Below are positions 37,102 to 45,550 of a DNA stretch of 64,000 bases, in pieces; position 1 is the stretch's first letter, and every line of letters begins with the position of its first letter. Source of the DNA: Geminicoccaceae bacterium SCSIO 64248 (GTDB lineage Bacteria; Pseudomonadota; Alphaproteobacteria; Geminicoccales; Geminicoccaceae); contig CP122393.1 of assembly GCA_029814805.1 (NCBI GenBank), positions 4,133,501 through 4,197,500 on the forward strand. The letters run 5' to 3'. The notes under the pieces are model-generated. The model saw nothing but the letters and a program-made list of their open reading frames with translations. It searched no databases and was not told the DNA's origin. The position numbers and the translations under genes were made by a program.

Positions 37102-38625
37102 ATGGAAACCTTCGTCTATAAGCTAGCCAAGGTCTTCTACTTCCCGAAGCTCAACCTCTTCGGCGAGACCTACGCGCGCGGCCTTTTGACCGCGTTGTGC
37201 GTGCTCATCTTCCTCGGCCCCTACATCGTCGGCGGCGCCTTGCCGAGCAACGTGTCCGAGCAGCAGATGCGGGCCACCCTCGCGGCGAACGCGCTCTACA
37301 CGCAGGCCCTGTCGGTCCTGCTGTTCCTCGCTTCATTGCCGTTGATGTACAGCCATCGGCTGGCGATCCTGACCATCATCCGGCGCAACCTCTTCCTGGT
37401 GATCCTGCTGGGCTGGGCGGTGCTGAGCATCACCTGGGCGTTCGAGCCGGCGATCGCCTTCCGGCGCATCGTGCGGCTCGGCCTCATCGTGTCGGTGGTC
37501 GTGACCATCGTCGCCGCCATGCCGTCCAAGCGCGCCTTTCTGAAGGTCGTGATGTTCATGTCCGGCGCCGTGCTGTTCGCCGACATGGCGCTGCTCGCCC
37601 TGGGCGGCTCGCGCGACGTCGACGGCCTGTTCATCGGCGTGCACGTGCACAAGAACTGGGCGGGCTCGTTCGGCCTGATCGCGGCCGTCATCTGGATGTT
37701 CAGCATCTTCATGGCGCAGCGCTGGGGGCAGATCATCACCCGGTGCGCCTTTTTTGCCATGTCGATCGTGATCCTGTTCGTCTCGGGATCGAAGACCTCG
37801 CTTGCCATCCTCCCCGTCGTCCTGCCCATCGCCTTCTTCATCGAGATGGCGCTGCGGCGCGGCCAGCGCACCTTGCTCTACGCGATGGGCGCCATGGGCG
37901 TCGGCAGCGCCCTGGTGGCGCTCGCGGTGATCATCGTCGGTCCCGAGCGCTTCGTGACCCTCGTCTTCGGCGACCCGACCCTCACGGGACGGACCGAGAT
38001 CTGGGCGTTCATGTTCAGCAAGATCGCCGAGTCGCCGCTGCTCGGCTGGGGCTACGGCTCGTTCTGGGAGGTCGGCGACGCCGGTCCTTCGCAGCAGACG
38101 TCGAGTTACGTCATCCCTACCATCAATCAGGCCCACAACGGCTATATCGACGTCATCGCCCAGCTCGGCTATGTCGGCATCGTCCTGCTGGTGCCGGTCA
38201 TCGTGATGCCCTGCATCCAGTTGTTCGAGGTCGCGAAGACGCGCCGCCAGATCGACCGCAACGTCGGCGTCTTCATCGCACTCCTGGTCGCGGGGCTGAT
38301 CCACAACATCACGGAAAGCTCGCTGTTCGTGCCCGAGCACGCCATGTGGGTCTTCACGCTGTTCAGCCTGCTGCAGATCTCCGTCTACCACCGGAACTTC
38401 CAGGAGGAGCGGCTGCGCCACCGCGCGCGCGTGCGGCAGAAGAAGAGCCGGCGGTCCCGCCCGGTCGTGGCCGGGCCCGCGGCGCCGAAGCCGATGCCTC
38501 CGTCGTCGCCGCCGCGAGGTCCCGTACCGGCGGGTGTGGGCCTGTCGGCCGCGTCGGCATCGCCCCGGTCGTCGTCGGGCAGCCGCCGGACAGCCCTGCG
38601 GCTGCGCAAGGCGCATGCCCGCTAG
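37102..38625 (+). CDS. O-antigen ligase/polymerase family protein (WaaL/Wzy-like)
   Basis: A 507-residue membrane protein with about ten hydrophobic segments and the large periplasmic loop of the Wzy_C/WaaL family (TGRTEIWAFMFSKIAESPLLGWGYGSFW and NQAHNGYIDVIAQLG, cited as landmarks). It should polymerise or ligate undecaprenyl-linked oligosaccharides. The last 65 residues form an Arg/Lys/Pro/Ser-rich cytoplasmic tail not usual for the family. It sits 58 bases after the glycosyltransferase, preceded by GAGGA. With the AlgD-like dehydrogenase it suggests an acidic exopolysaccharide pathway whose remaining genes are elsewhere. Confidence 0.87.
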   Translation: METFVYKLAKVFYFPKLNLFGETYARGLLTALCVLIFLGPYIVGGALPSNVSEQQMRATLAANALYTQALSVLLFLASLPLMYSHRLAILTIIRRNLFLVILLGWAVLSITWAFEPAIAFRRIVRLGLIVSVVVTIVAAMPSKRAFLKVVMFMSGAVLFADMALLALGGSRDVDGLFIGVHVHKNWAGSFGLIAAVIWMFSIFMAQRWGQIITRCAFFAMSIVILFVSGSKTSLAILPVVLPIAFFIEMALRRGQRTLLYAMGAMGVGSALVALAVIIVGPERFVTLVFGDPTLTGRTEIWAFMFSKIAESPLLGWGYGSFWEVGDAGPSQQTSSYVIPTINQAHNGYIDVIAQLGYVGIVLLVPVIVMPCIQLFEVAKTRRQIDRNVGVFIALLVAGLIHNITESSLFVPEHAMWVFTLFSLLQISVYHRNFQEERLRHRARVRQKKSRRSRPVVAGPAAPKPMPPSSPPRGPVPAGVGLSAASASPRSSSGSRRTALRLRKAHAR

Positions 38626-38785
38626 CGCTTCCGTCGCAGCAGAGCGGGCCCTCCTTCGCCGGAGGAAGGCGGCCGGGCCGTGCGAGGGTGCCGGTTCCGG
38701 AGCCTCGCCGGGTGGCAAACGCGGTTCCGCGCCGACGGAGGATGCGCAGGCCGGCTAGGCGATCGCGCCTTGCCGGACCCGGTTC

Positions 38786-39625
38786 TTAGAGGTCCGGGGT
38801 GTCCGCGCCCGTTGCCGGCTTGCGGCCGGCGATGACCTGTTCGCGCGGGTTGAGCCCGAGCTCGTCCACGACAGCCTGGCCCCAGGCGACCGGCGGATCG
38901 ACGACATCGACCGTGAAGCCGGCCGACGCCAGCCGGTCGGTGTAGTCGGCGCCGTAGAGCCGGATGTGGTCGAACTGCCCGAAGCGGCGCTCGCGCTCGG
39001 CGACGTCGGACACTGAGGGGTCCTCGATCGTCCGGTCGAGGCGCGCCGAGAGCGGCACCTGGAGCATCGCCATGCCGACGCCGGGCTTGAGCACGCGCAG
39101 GATCTCGCGCATCGCCAAGCCGTCGTCCGGTACGTGCTCGAGCACGTGGTTGCAGATCACGAGGTCGTACGAGTCGTTCGGACGGTCGATCGCCGTGACG
39201 TCGGCACGCCTCGTGCCCGGCACCTGGACATAGCGCGAGGGATCGAGATCGACCGGATCGTACGTGACGCCGGGCGCCGCGCGGACGAATTCGGCGATGC
39301 CGGCCTCCGGCGCGAAATGCAGGACCGACATCGGACGGCTGCCCAATCGGACCTCACGCTCGAGATAGGCGCGGACCAGGCGTGTCCGGCAGTGCGACCA
39401 GCAGACCGGGCACGTGTCGTCCAGCCGGTATTCGCCGCCGATGACGTCCAGCTCACGCAGGACGGGCAGGTCGAATCCCGACGGATAGTATTTCCGGACC
39501 CGGCTCCCGCACACGGTGCAGGTATGGCGGGTCCCGAAATAATAGGCCTTGCGTAAGACGATGCGGCTTTCGCGCGGCAGGACGTGTTTGGCGATCGCCT
39601 TAAGGGGGATCACGGTTTCCGACAT
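38786..39625 (-). CDS. Methyltransferase with N-terminal zinc-ribbon-like Cys pairs
   Basis: A 279-residue class I SAM methyltransferase. Cys36/Cys39 (CTVCG) and Cys72/Cys75 (CPVC) resemble a zinc-binding module seen before the Rossmann fold in this family; the fold carries VLHFAPEAGIAEF, the acidic DPVDLDPS, ICNHVLEHVPDD and RVLKPGVGMAMLQVP. Substrate is unknown; a saccharide role is inferred from the neighbouring polysaccharide genes. ATG 39625 is preferred to a TTG 48 bases upstream. It faces the O-antigen ligase gene, with 160 feature-poor bases between their ends. Confidence 0.85.
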   Translation of the reverse strand: MSETVIPLKAIAKHVLPRESRIVLRKAYYFGTRHTCTVCGSRVRKYYPSGFDLPVLRELDVIGGEYRLDDTCPVCWSHCRTRLVRAYLEREVRLGSRPMSVLHFAPEAGIAEFVRAAPGVTYDPVDLDPSRYVQVPGTRRADVTAIDRPNDSYDLVICNHVLEHVPDDGLAMREILRVLKPGVGMAMLQVPLSARLDRTIEDPSVSDVAERERRFGQFDHIRLYGADYTDRLASAGFTVDVVDPPVAWGQAVVDELGLNPREQVIAGRKPATGADTPDL

Positions 39626-39903
39626 GGCTCCCTGCGTGTACAGCACCAAGCGTTCCTTGGGCGCGGCCGACAAGCACGGCGCCGAGGTCGCATGCGGCCG
39701 CGATCATACCGCATCCCGGGCCGATGTCATGTCCCGCGGCGCGATTTCGGGCGCGGGCGTGCCTCCATATTTTTACGGAAAATCAGTGCAATAGAGCGTA
39801 CGCCTGCGGCGGAAGGGCCGCACGTGTGATTTGCTCTTTTCCTGCGGGCCTGCTTGATGTTTGTGACCATCGTGCCACACGTCCCGTTCCGCAGGAGGAA
39901 AGC

Positions 39904-40380
39904 ATGGACCAGATGGCAGAGCGCGCGATCGACGACCTCTTCGCCCGGCTTCGGCAGGCCGAGGCGAAGCTGGGGCCGCGCGACGCCGAGGCGGAGGCCG
40001 CGATCGGGCGTCACCTCGCCCGTTTTCCCGCCGCCGGGTACTACCTGGCCCAGGCCGTCCTCGCCCATGAGGAGGCGCTTTCCTTGATGCACGGCCGCCT
40101 CCGGCATTCCGAGGAGCGCACCGTCGGCGGCGACCTGCTCGCCACCTTGACCCGCGGCGTCCCGGCCAGGCCGTCGCCGGCCGACCGGGCGGCGGACGGC
40201 GGAAGCGGCTTCCTGGGCAACGCCGGCCAGACCGCCGTGGGTATCGCCGCCAGCCTCGCGCTCGCCGATATCCTGAGCGAAACGCTGGGCACGAGCGCCG
40301 CGGACGAAACCCAAGCGATCGACGACGCGTTCGGCATGGCCGAGCCGGACGACGATGACGGTTCCACGGATGCGTATTGA
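39904..40380 (+). CDS. DUF2076 domain protein
   Basis: A 158-residue protein with the DUF2076 layout: N-terminal helical AERAIDDLFARLRQAEAKLGPRDAEAEAAI and YYLAQAVLAHEEAL, a middle Pro/Ala linker, a hydrophobic Gly-rich patch GFLGNAGQTAVGIAASLALADIL and an acidic tail. Some members are annotated as periplasmic ligand-binding sensor proteins, but no signal peptide is visible and the function is unknown. The ATG has a perfect AGGAGG site (39893-39898). Confidence 0.85.
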   Translation: MDQMAERAIDDLFARLRQAEAKLGPRDAEAEAAIGRHLARFPAAGYYLAQAVLAHEEALSLMHGRLRHSEERTVGGDLLATLTRGVPARPSPADRAADGGSGFLGNAGQTAVGIAASLALADILSETLGTSAADETQAIDDAFGMAEPDDDDGSTDAY

Positions 40381-40404
40381 CGCCCTCTCCCGCGCCGCCG
40401 TGCC

Positions 40405-40902
40405 GTGCAAGTCCTGACGTCGTTCCTTGAGATGCGGGCGGCGCCGTCTGCTCCGCGCGCTTCCTCCCCCGACCCTGCGTACACGCTGGAACGCGTGGAC
40501 TGGACGCCCGATGCCTATCGCGACCTGTACCACGCGGTCGGCGACCCGGTCGGGTGGACCTCGCGTCTCGAGATGACCGACGGCGAGCTGGCCCGTCTGC
40601 TGCGCGATCCGCTCTTCGAGCTCGTCGTCCTCTTCCGATGCACGGTCGCATGCGGGTTCTTCGAAATCGACCGACGTGTCGCGGGCGAGGCCGAACTCGC
40701 GCATTTCGGCCTGACGCCGGCGGCGCAGGGCCTGAGGCTGGCGCCGTGGATGCTCGACGCTGCCGTGCGCCGTGGGTGGTCGACGCCCATAAGCCGCCTC
40801 TGGCTGCACACCGATGCGTGCGACAGCCCAAGAGCGCTTGGCCTTTACCAACAGGCGGGCTTTGTCGTCTATGAGGAGACCTATATATCCTACCCGGCGT
40901 GA
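40405..40902 (+). CDS. GNAT family N-acetyltransferase
   Basis: A protein of up to 165 residues with a GNAT-like body: ACGFFEIDRRVAGEAELAHFGLTPAAQGLRL, then RLWLHTDACDSPRALGLYQQAGFVVYEE, the typical C-terminal strand-helix-strand. The acetyl-CoA loop (QGLRLAPW) is less canonical than usual. Start is uncertain: GTG 40405 or ATG 40432, neither with a clear ribosome site. It begins 24 bases after the DUF2076 stop. Substrate unknown. Confidence 0.8.
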   Translation: MQVLTSFLEMRAAPSAPRASSPDPAYTLERVDWTPDAYRDLYHAVGDPVGWTSRLEMTDGELARLLRDPLFELVVLFRCTVACGFFEIDRRVAGEAELAHFGLTPAAQGLRLAPWMLDAAVRRGWSTPISRLWLHTDACDSPRALGLYQQAGFVVYEETYISYPA

Positions 40903-40987
40903 GCGCGGTGGGGCCCGGGTTGTCGGCACGGCTCGGGCAACCGACATGACACCGCGTCGCCGTTTCCTGCGTCAGGAGTCCGGTTGC

Positions 40988-41248
40988 ATGGCCGACGTCG
41001 AGATCTACACGACGCCTTTCTGCCCGTATTGCTGGCGGGCCAAGCGCCTGCTCGACAAGAAGGGCGTCGCCTATCGCGAGATCAACGTCTGGGGCGCTCC
41101 CGACCTTCGGCAGGCGATGACCGAACGCGCGGGCGGTCGCCGCACCGTGCCGCAGATCTTCATCGAGGGAACCGGGATCGGCGGCAGCGACGACCTGGCC
41201 GAACTCGACCGGTCGGGCCGGCTCGACGCGATGCTGGAGCCCGCCTAG
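40988..41248 (+). CDS. grxC: Glutaredoxin 3
   Basis: An 86-residue dithiol glutaredoxin. It shows VEIYTTPFCPYCWRAKRLL with the CPYC active site (Cys12, Cys15), TVPQIFIEGTGIGGSDDLAEL with the cis-Pro and glutathione-binding GG-D. It reduces disulfides and glutathione mixed disulfides in the cytoplasm. ATG 40988 is preceded by AGGAG about 11 bases away. The DUF1178 gene often found near grxC in alphaproteobacteria is 670 bases downstream. Confidence 0.95.
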   Translation: MADVEIYTTPFCPYCWRAKRLLDKKGVAYREINVWGAPDLRQAMTERAGGRRTVPQIFIEGTGIGGSDDLAELDRSGRLDAMLEPA

Positions 41249-41284
41249 GACGCATCGGGCGGCGAGGCGCGTCCGGTCGTCAGG

Positions 41285-41500
41285 TCAGTCGTCGGTGTCC
41301 TCGCTCACGAACGCGGCGGGAACGACATCCCAAAGCTCGTCCCAGGCGAGCGGCACGTCGTAGGAGTCGGCCGCGCTCTTGTGCCGGATCGGCTCTCCCG
41401 TTTCGAGCTTGCCGAGGCAGACCGGGACGTAGCCGGGTCGGTCGCCGAGCGGGGCAAGTGTCCCGTGGAGCAAGGCCGAGGGAAACACGAAACGCGCCAT
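41285..41500 (-). CDS. Small hypothetical protein
   Basis: A 71-residue ORF (MARFVFPSALLHGTLAPLGD, ending WDELWDVVPAAFVSEDTDD) with acidic C-terminus and two Trp residues. I recognise no family. Codon use looks like its neighbours, and AAGAAGAG lies about 11 bases before the ATG, which together favour a real gene. It ends 37 bases from the convergent grxC stop. Confidence 0.5.
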   Translation of the reverse strand: MARFVFPSALLHGTLAPLGDRPGYVPVCLGKLETGEPIRHKSAADSYDVPLAWDELWDVVPAAFVSEDTDD

Positions 41501-41914
41501 GAACTCATCACTCTTCTTATTGGCCGAACCGGCGAAGCCGCGGCTCGCGGGGGACCGGGATCGGGCACACCGCGTGTGCAGCAGACGCCGGGCTTACGAT
41601 CCACCGGCGATGATGTGCTGACGCGCGCTGAAAATGGACACCGCTCGCTCGAGCGGGCTGGCTCCGCCGGAGAAAAGCGAGCGGAAGGTAGCCAAGCGCT
41701 TGAATAGCGCAAGCGGCATATGGCGCATGCCTGAAATTGACCTCTTGCATGTGGTGCCCGGGTCGCGGTCGAGGCCTGTACGAAAAGCAATCGCTTGGTG
41801 ATCCGGTCCGCGCGACGATGCGCGACGCGTGACAAACGCCGGGAAAGAGGAGTACAAGCCTCCATCGTCGAGACGATAGGCTAGGGCTAGGTCCAGTGGA
41901 CTCCGGGTGGCGCG
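41501..41914. other. 414-base intergenic region with clustered hairpins, possible structured RNA
   Basis: No credible ORF is seen. Three consecutive perfect hairpins occur: CCGCTCGCT (41641-41649) with AGCGAGCGG (41676-41684) enclosing an inner CTCC-GCC-GGAG; CGCTTG (41697-41702) with CAAGCG (41710-41715); GGCAT (41715-41719) with ATGCC (41727-41731). It matches none of the RNase P, tmRNA, SRP or 6S landmarks I checked. A non-coding RNA on either strand is possible. Confidence 0.35.
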
Positions 41915-42322
41915 ATGATCCGCTATGATCTGAGATGCAGCGAGGGCCATGCGTTCAACGCATGGTTTCGAGACGCCGGGAGTTTCGAGGCGCAGGTCAA
42001 AGCGGGCGATGTCGCCTGCCCGCACTGCGGCAGCGAGGAGGTCGCCAAGGCCCTGATGGCGCCGGCGATCGGCGGGCGGCACGACGAGGCGACCCAGGCG
42101 CGCGCGGACGTCATGCGTCACGTTCGCGCCCTGCAGGAGCATGTCGAGCGGACGTGCGAGCCGGTCGGCGAGCGGTTCGCCGAGGAAGCGCGCCGGATCC
42201 ACTACGGCGAGGCGGAGCAGCGCGGCATCTACGGTCAGACCTCTCCCGACGAGGCCCGTTCGCTCAAGGACGAGGGCATCGCCGTCGCCCGGTTGCCGTG
42301 GCTGCCGAAACGCCAGAGCTGA
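41915..42322 (+). CDS. DUF1178 family protein
   Basis: A 135-residue protein with the DUF1178 pattern: MIRYDLRCSEGHAFNAWFRDAGSFEAQ, ACPHCGSEEVAKALMAPAI with a Cys pair that could bind zinc, and the C-terminal IHYGEAEQRGIYGQTSPDEARSL cited as a landmark. Function is unknown; the family is common in alphaproteobacteria near core genes. It is convergent with ubiG, 7 bases apart. Confidence 0.92.
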   Translation: MIRYDLRCSEGHAFNAWFRDAGSFEAQVKAGDVACPHCGSEEVAKALMAPAIGGRHDEATQARADVMRHVRALQEHVERTCEPVGERFAEEARRIHYGEAEQRGIYGQTSPDEARSLKDEGIAVARLPWLPKRQS

Positions 42323-42329
42323 CCCGTGA

Positions 42330-43091
42330 TCAGGGCGCCGGCCTGACCGCGAACATCATGTAGTTGACGGACATGTCCCGGGTCGGGCGGAAGGCGCCGG
42401 TCGTGGGCATGTAGGCCACGCCCGTGCTTGCCACGGGCGCCAGTCCCGCCCGGCGCAGGGACGCCGCCAGCTCGGAAGGCTTCGGGAAGCGCCGCCAGTT
42501 GTGCGTGCCGCGCGGCAGCCAGCGCAGGACGTATTCCGCGCCCACGATCGCCAGCGCATAGCTGCGCGCCGTCCGGTTCAAGGTGGACAGGAGGAGGCCT
42601 CCGCCCGGCCGCACGAGGCCGGCGAGGTCCTGGACGAAGGCGTCGATGTCGGCGACGTGCTCGACGACCTCCATGGCGGCCACCAGGTCGAAGGCCGCGC
42701 CCTCGCGGGCGATCTCGTCGACGCCGGCCGAGCGATACGCGATCGTCAGGCCCATCGCGTGCGCATGGCTGCGGGCGACGGCGAGGCTGGCCTCGGCCGG
42801 GTCGATCCCGGTCACGGTCGCGCCGGCCTTGGCCAGCGCTTCGGCGAAGAGGCCGCCGCCGCAGCCGACATCGGCGGCGAGCAGCCCGTCCAGCGGCTTC
42901 GTCGGCTCATGGGCCCGATCGGTGAGCCAGCGCCGTGCCTGCTCCAGCGCCCACGATGTCCGCAAGGGGTTCAGCCGGTGCAACGGCGCCATCGGTCCGT
43001 CCTCGTCCCACCATTGGTGCGCAAGGCCGGCGAAGCGCGCGACCTCGTCCGGATCGACGCCGTGTCCGGCGGGCGGGATCGGGTCGGCCAT
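42330..43091 (-). CDS. ubiG: Ubiquinone biosynthesis O-methyltransferase UbiG
   Basis: Performs both O-methylations in ubiquinone synthesis. The 253-residue protein has FAGLAHQWWDEDGPMAPLHRLNP, the SAM motif ADVGCGGGLFAEALA, GIDPAEASLAVAR, the VVEHVADIDAFV segment, LLLSTLNRTARSYAL and the membrane-binding region LPRGTHNWRRF. Divergent orientation to lysC is the usual alphaproteobacterial arrangement and supports the call. Confidence 0.96.
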   Translation of the reverse strand: MADPIPPAGHGVDPDEVARFAGLAHQWWDEDGPMAPLHRLNPLRTSWALEQARRWLTDRAHEPTKPLDGLLAADVGCGGGLFAEALAKAGATVTGIDPAEASLAVARSHAHAMGLTIAYRSAGVDEIAREGAAFDLVAAMEVVEHVADIDAFVQDLAGLVRPGGGLLLSTLNRTARSYALAIVGAEYVLRWLPRGTHNWRRFPKPSELAASLRRAGLAPVASTGVAYMPTTGAFRPTRDMSVNYMMFAVRPAP

Positions 43092-43250
43092 CGGCGGTCT
43101 GCTCCAGCGTCTGGGGTGGGGTTGCGAGCACGAACAACCGGAGATATGAAGAGGGCCATCCGGAAAACCAAGCGGCTACACCCTCGGGATTCTGTCGCCG
43201 TTGGCGCGGCCGGCGTCTTCGAGCGCTGGCGGAAGAAAGGCGAACCGGCC

Positions 43251-44474
43251 GTGACCCTGGTCGTTCAGAAATTTGGCGGCACGTCGGTGGCCGACCTCGA
43301 TCGCTTGCGTCATGTCGCCCAACGTGTCGCCCGTTCGACGGCGCGGGGCGAACGCCCTGCCGTTGTCGTCTCGGCCATGGCGGGCGTGACCAACCAGCTG
43401 GTGGGCTGGACCGACACGATCGGATCGCGGGCGCCCGACCCGATGGAGTATGATGCCATCGTCGCGACCGGCGAGCAGGTCACGGCCGGGCTATTGTCCC
43501 TCGCGCTGCAGGACATCGGCGTCCCCGCCCGCTCGTTCCAGGGATGGCAGGTCGCGCTTCGGACCGATGCCGCCCATGGCAAGGCGCGGATCGAGCGGAT
43601 CGAGACCGAGGCGCTGATGGCCTGCATCGACCAGGGCGTCGTGCCGGTGGTCGCCGGTTTCCAAGGGGTCGGACCGACCGGGCGCGTCGCCACGCTCGGC
43701 CGGGGAGGATCGGACACGTCGGCGGTCGCGCTGGCCGCCGCGCTCGGTGCGGAACGCTGCGATATCTTCACTGATGTCGACGGCGTCTACACCACCGATC
43801 CGCGCATCGTCGCGCGGGCACAAAAGATCGAGCGCATCACTTATGAAGAGATGCTCGAGATGGCTTCGCTCGGCGCCAAGGTGCTGCAGACCCGTTCTGT
43901 GGCGCTAGCGATGCGGCATGGTGTACGCGTTCAGGTACTGTCGAGCTTCGACGACGTGCCGGGTACGCTCGTGGTCGACGAGGACGAGATTGTGGAACAG
44001 CAGATTGTCAGCGGCGTCGCCTACAGCCGCGACGAGGCGAAGATCACGCTGGTGGGCGTCGCCGACCGGCCGGGCATCGCTGCCGCCGTGTTCGGGCCGC
44101 TCGCCCAGGCCGGCGTCAATGTCGACATGATCGTGCAGAGCGTCTCGCCCGACGGCAAGCGCACCGACATGACCTTCACGGTCGGCCGGCCCGACCTGCG
44201 ACGTGCCCGGGACGTGCTGGCGGCGGTCCAGGCCGAGCTCGGCTTCGAGCGGGTCGACTCCGACAGCAACGTCGCCAAGGTCTCGGTGATCGGGGTCGGC
44301 ATGCGCAGCCACGCGGGCACGGCGCACCGCATGTTCCAGACGCTCGCCGAGAAGGGCATCAACGTCCAGGCCATCTCGACCTCCGAGATCAAGATCAGCG
44401 TCCTGGTCGCCGAGGAGTACACCGAGCTCGCCGTGCGCGCGCTGCACACGGCCTACGGCCTGGACGGCGATTAG
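43251..44474 (+). CDS. lysC: Aspartate kinase
   Basis: Phosphorylates aspartate at the entry to lysine, threonine and methionine synthesis. The 407 residues begin with the conserved LVVQKFGGTSVAD and include TLGRGGSDTSAVALAAAL, FTDVDGVYTTDPRI and two C-terminal ACT domains (VGVADRPGIAAAVFGPLAQ and VIGVGMRSHAGTAHRMFQTL), which bind lysine/threonine as feedback effectors. GTG 43251 gives the standard length; the frame is open far upstream, and ATG 43146 is a less likely alternative. The next gene starts 1 base after the stop. Confidence 0.96.
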   Translation: MTLVVQKFGGTSVADLDRLRHVAQRVARSTARGERPAVVVSAMAGVTNQLVGWTDTIGSRAPDPMEYDAIVATGEQVTAGLLSLALQDIGVPARSFQGWQVALRTDAAHGKARIERIETEALMACIDQGVVPVVAGFQGVGPTGRVATLGRGGSDTSAVALAAALGAERCDIFTDVDGVYTTDPRIVARAQKIERITYEEMLEMASLGAKVLQTRSVALAMRHGVRVQVLSSFDDVPGTLVVDEDEIVEQQIVSGVAYSRDEAKITLVGVADRPGIAAAVFGPLAQAGVNVDMIVQSVSPDGKRTDMTFTVGRPDLRRARDVLAAVQAELGFERVDSDSNVAKVSVIGVGMRSHAGTAHRMFQTLAEKGINVQAISTSEIKISVLVAEEYTELAVRALHTAYGLDGD

Positions 44475-44475
44475 C

Positions 44476-45546
44476 ATGGCCCTCTCGCCTCTGGTTGATC
44501 GACCACGCCAGGCGGGATCAGGAAACGGCGAGGACATGCTCCATCGCCTGTGGCGGCGCGGCACGGACTTTCTCGGCTGCCGCTACGCCCTGCTCGGCGG
44601 CGCGATGACCTGGGTGTCCGAGCGCAACCTGGTGGCGGCGATCTCGAACGCCGGCGGTTTCGGCGTCATCGCCTGCGGTGCGATGGAGCCGGATCGCCTG
44701 GCGGAAGAGATCGAGGCGACCCGCGCACTGACCGACCGGCCGTTCGGGGTCAACCTGATCCTGATGCATCCCAGGCTGGATCGGCTGATCGACGTCTGCG
44801 CGGATTTCGGCACGAGCCACGTCGTGCTCGCGGGCGGGCTGCCGAGCCGCGCGACGCTGGCGAAGCTGAAGGATGGCGGCGCCCGCACGCTGTGCTTCGC
44901 GCCGAACCGGGGCATCGCCGCACGGCTCGTCCGCGCTGGCGCGGACGCGCTCATCCTCGAAGGCTCGGAAGCCGGCGGCCATATCGGAGCGGTGTCCACC
45001 CTGGTGCTGGCGCAGGAGATCCTGCCGGCCGTCACCGACGTGCCGGTGTTCATCGCCGGCGGGATCGGCCACGGCGAGGCGATCGCCGCCTTTCTCCGCA
45101 TGGGCGCGTCCGGATGCCAGCTGGGCACCCGCTTCGCCTGCGCGGAGGAGTCGATCGCGCACCCGGCGTTCAAGCAGGCCTTTCTGCGGGCGAGCGCGCG
45201 GGACGCGGTGCCTTCGGCGCAGATCGATCCGGCCTTCAAGGTGATTCCGGTGCGCGCGCTCGCCAACGCGGCGACGCGGCGGTTCGCCGAGACGCAGGTC
45301 GAGGTGATCGGGCGTTACCGGCGCGGCGAGCTCGATCACGAGGCCGCCTCGCTCGAGATCGAGCATTTCTGGGCCGGCGCGCTGCGGCGCGCGGTCATCG
45401 AGGGCGACGTCGAAGGCGGTTCGCTCATGGCTGGCCAGAGCGTCGGCCTCGTCACCGCCGTCGAGCCCTGCGCCACGATCGTCCAGGATCTCGTCGCGCA
45501 GGCATCGGCGGCCTGCGCTCGCGCCCTCCCGCCGGCGGCACGCTGA
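44476..45546 (+). CDS. Nitronate monooxygenase family flavoprotein
   Basis: A 356-residue FMN TIM-barrel enzyme of the nitronate monooxygenase/2-nitropropane dioxygenase family. Motifs: AMTWVSERNLVAAISNAGGFGVIA, GVNLILMHP, LILEGSEAGGHIGAVSTLVL, VFIAGGIGHGEAIAAFLRMG and GCQLGTRFACAEES, all cited as landmarks. Members oxidise nitronates or act as enoyl reductases; the true substrate is open. It lies between lysC (1 base) and ptsP (4 bases) in one transcript, an arrangement common in Rhodospirillales-like genomes. A later ATG at 44536 is possible. Confidence 0.88.
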   Translation: MALSPLVDRPRQAGSGNGEDMLHRLWRRGTDFLGCRYALLGGAMTWVSERNLVAAISNAGGFGVIACGAMEPDRLAEEIEATRALTDRPFGVNLILMHPRLDRLIDVCADFGTSHVVLAGGLPSRATLAKLKDGGARTLCFAPNRGIAARLVRAGADALILEGSEAGGHIGAVSTLVLAQEILPAVTDVPVFIAGGIGHGEAIAAFLRMGASGCQLGTRFACAEESIAHPAFKQAFLRASARDAVPSAQIDPAFKVIPVRALANAATRRFAETQVEVIGRYRRGELDHEAASLEIEHFWAGALRRAVIEGDVEGGSLMAGQSVGLVTAVEPCATIVQDLVAQASAACARALPPAAR

Positions 45547-45550
45547 CGCC

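Noticed and set aside
34484..38625. Alginate biosynthesis operon
   Set aside because: Only the dehydrogenase resembles an alginate gene; alg8/alg44, epimerase and lyase genes are absent.
41501..41914. RNase P RNA, tmRNA, SRP RNA or 6S RNA
   Set aside because: The conserved landmarks of these RNAs that I know were not found on either strand; only generic hairpins are seen.
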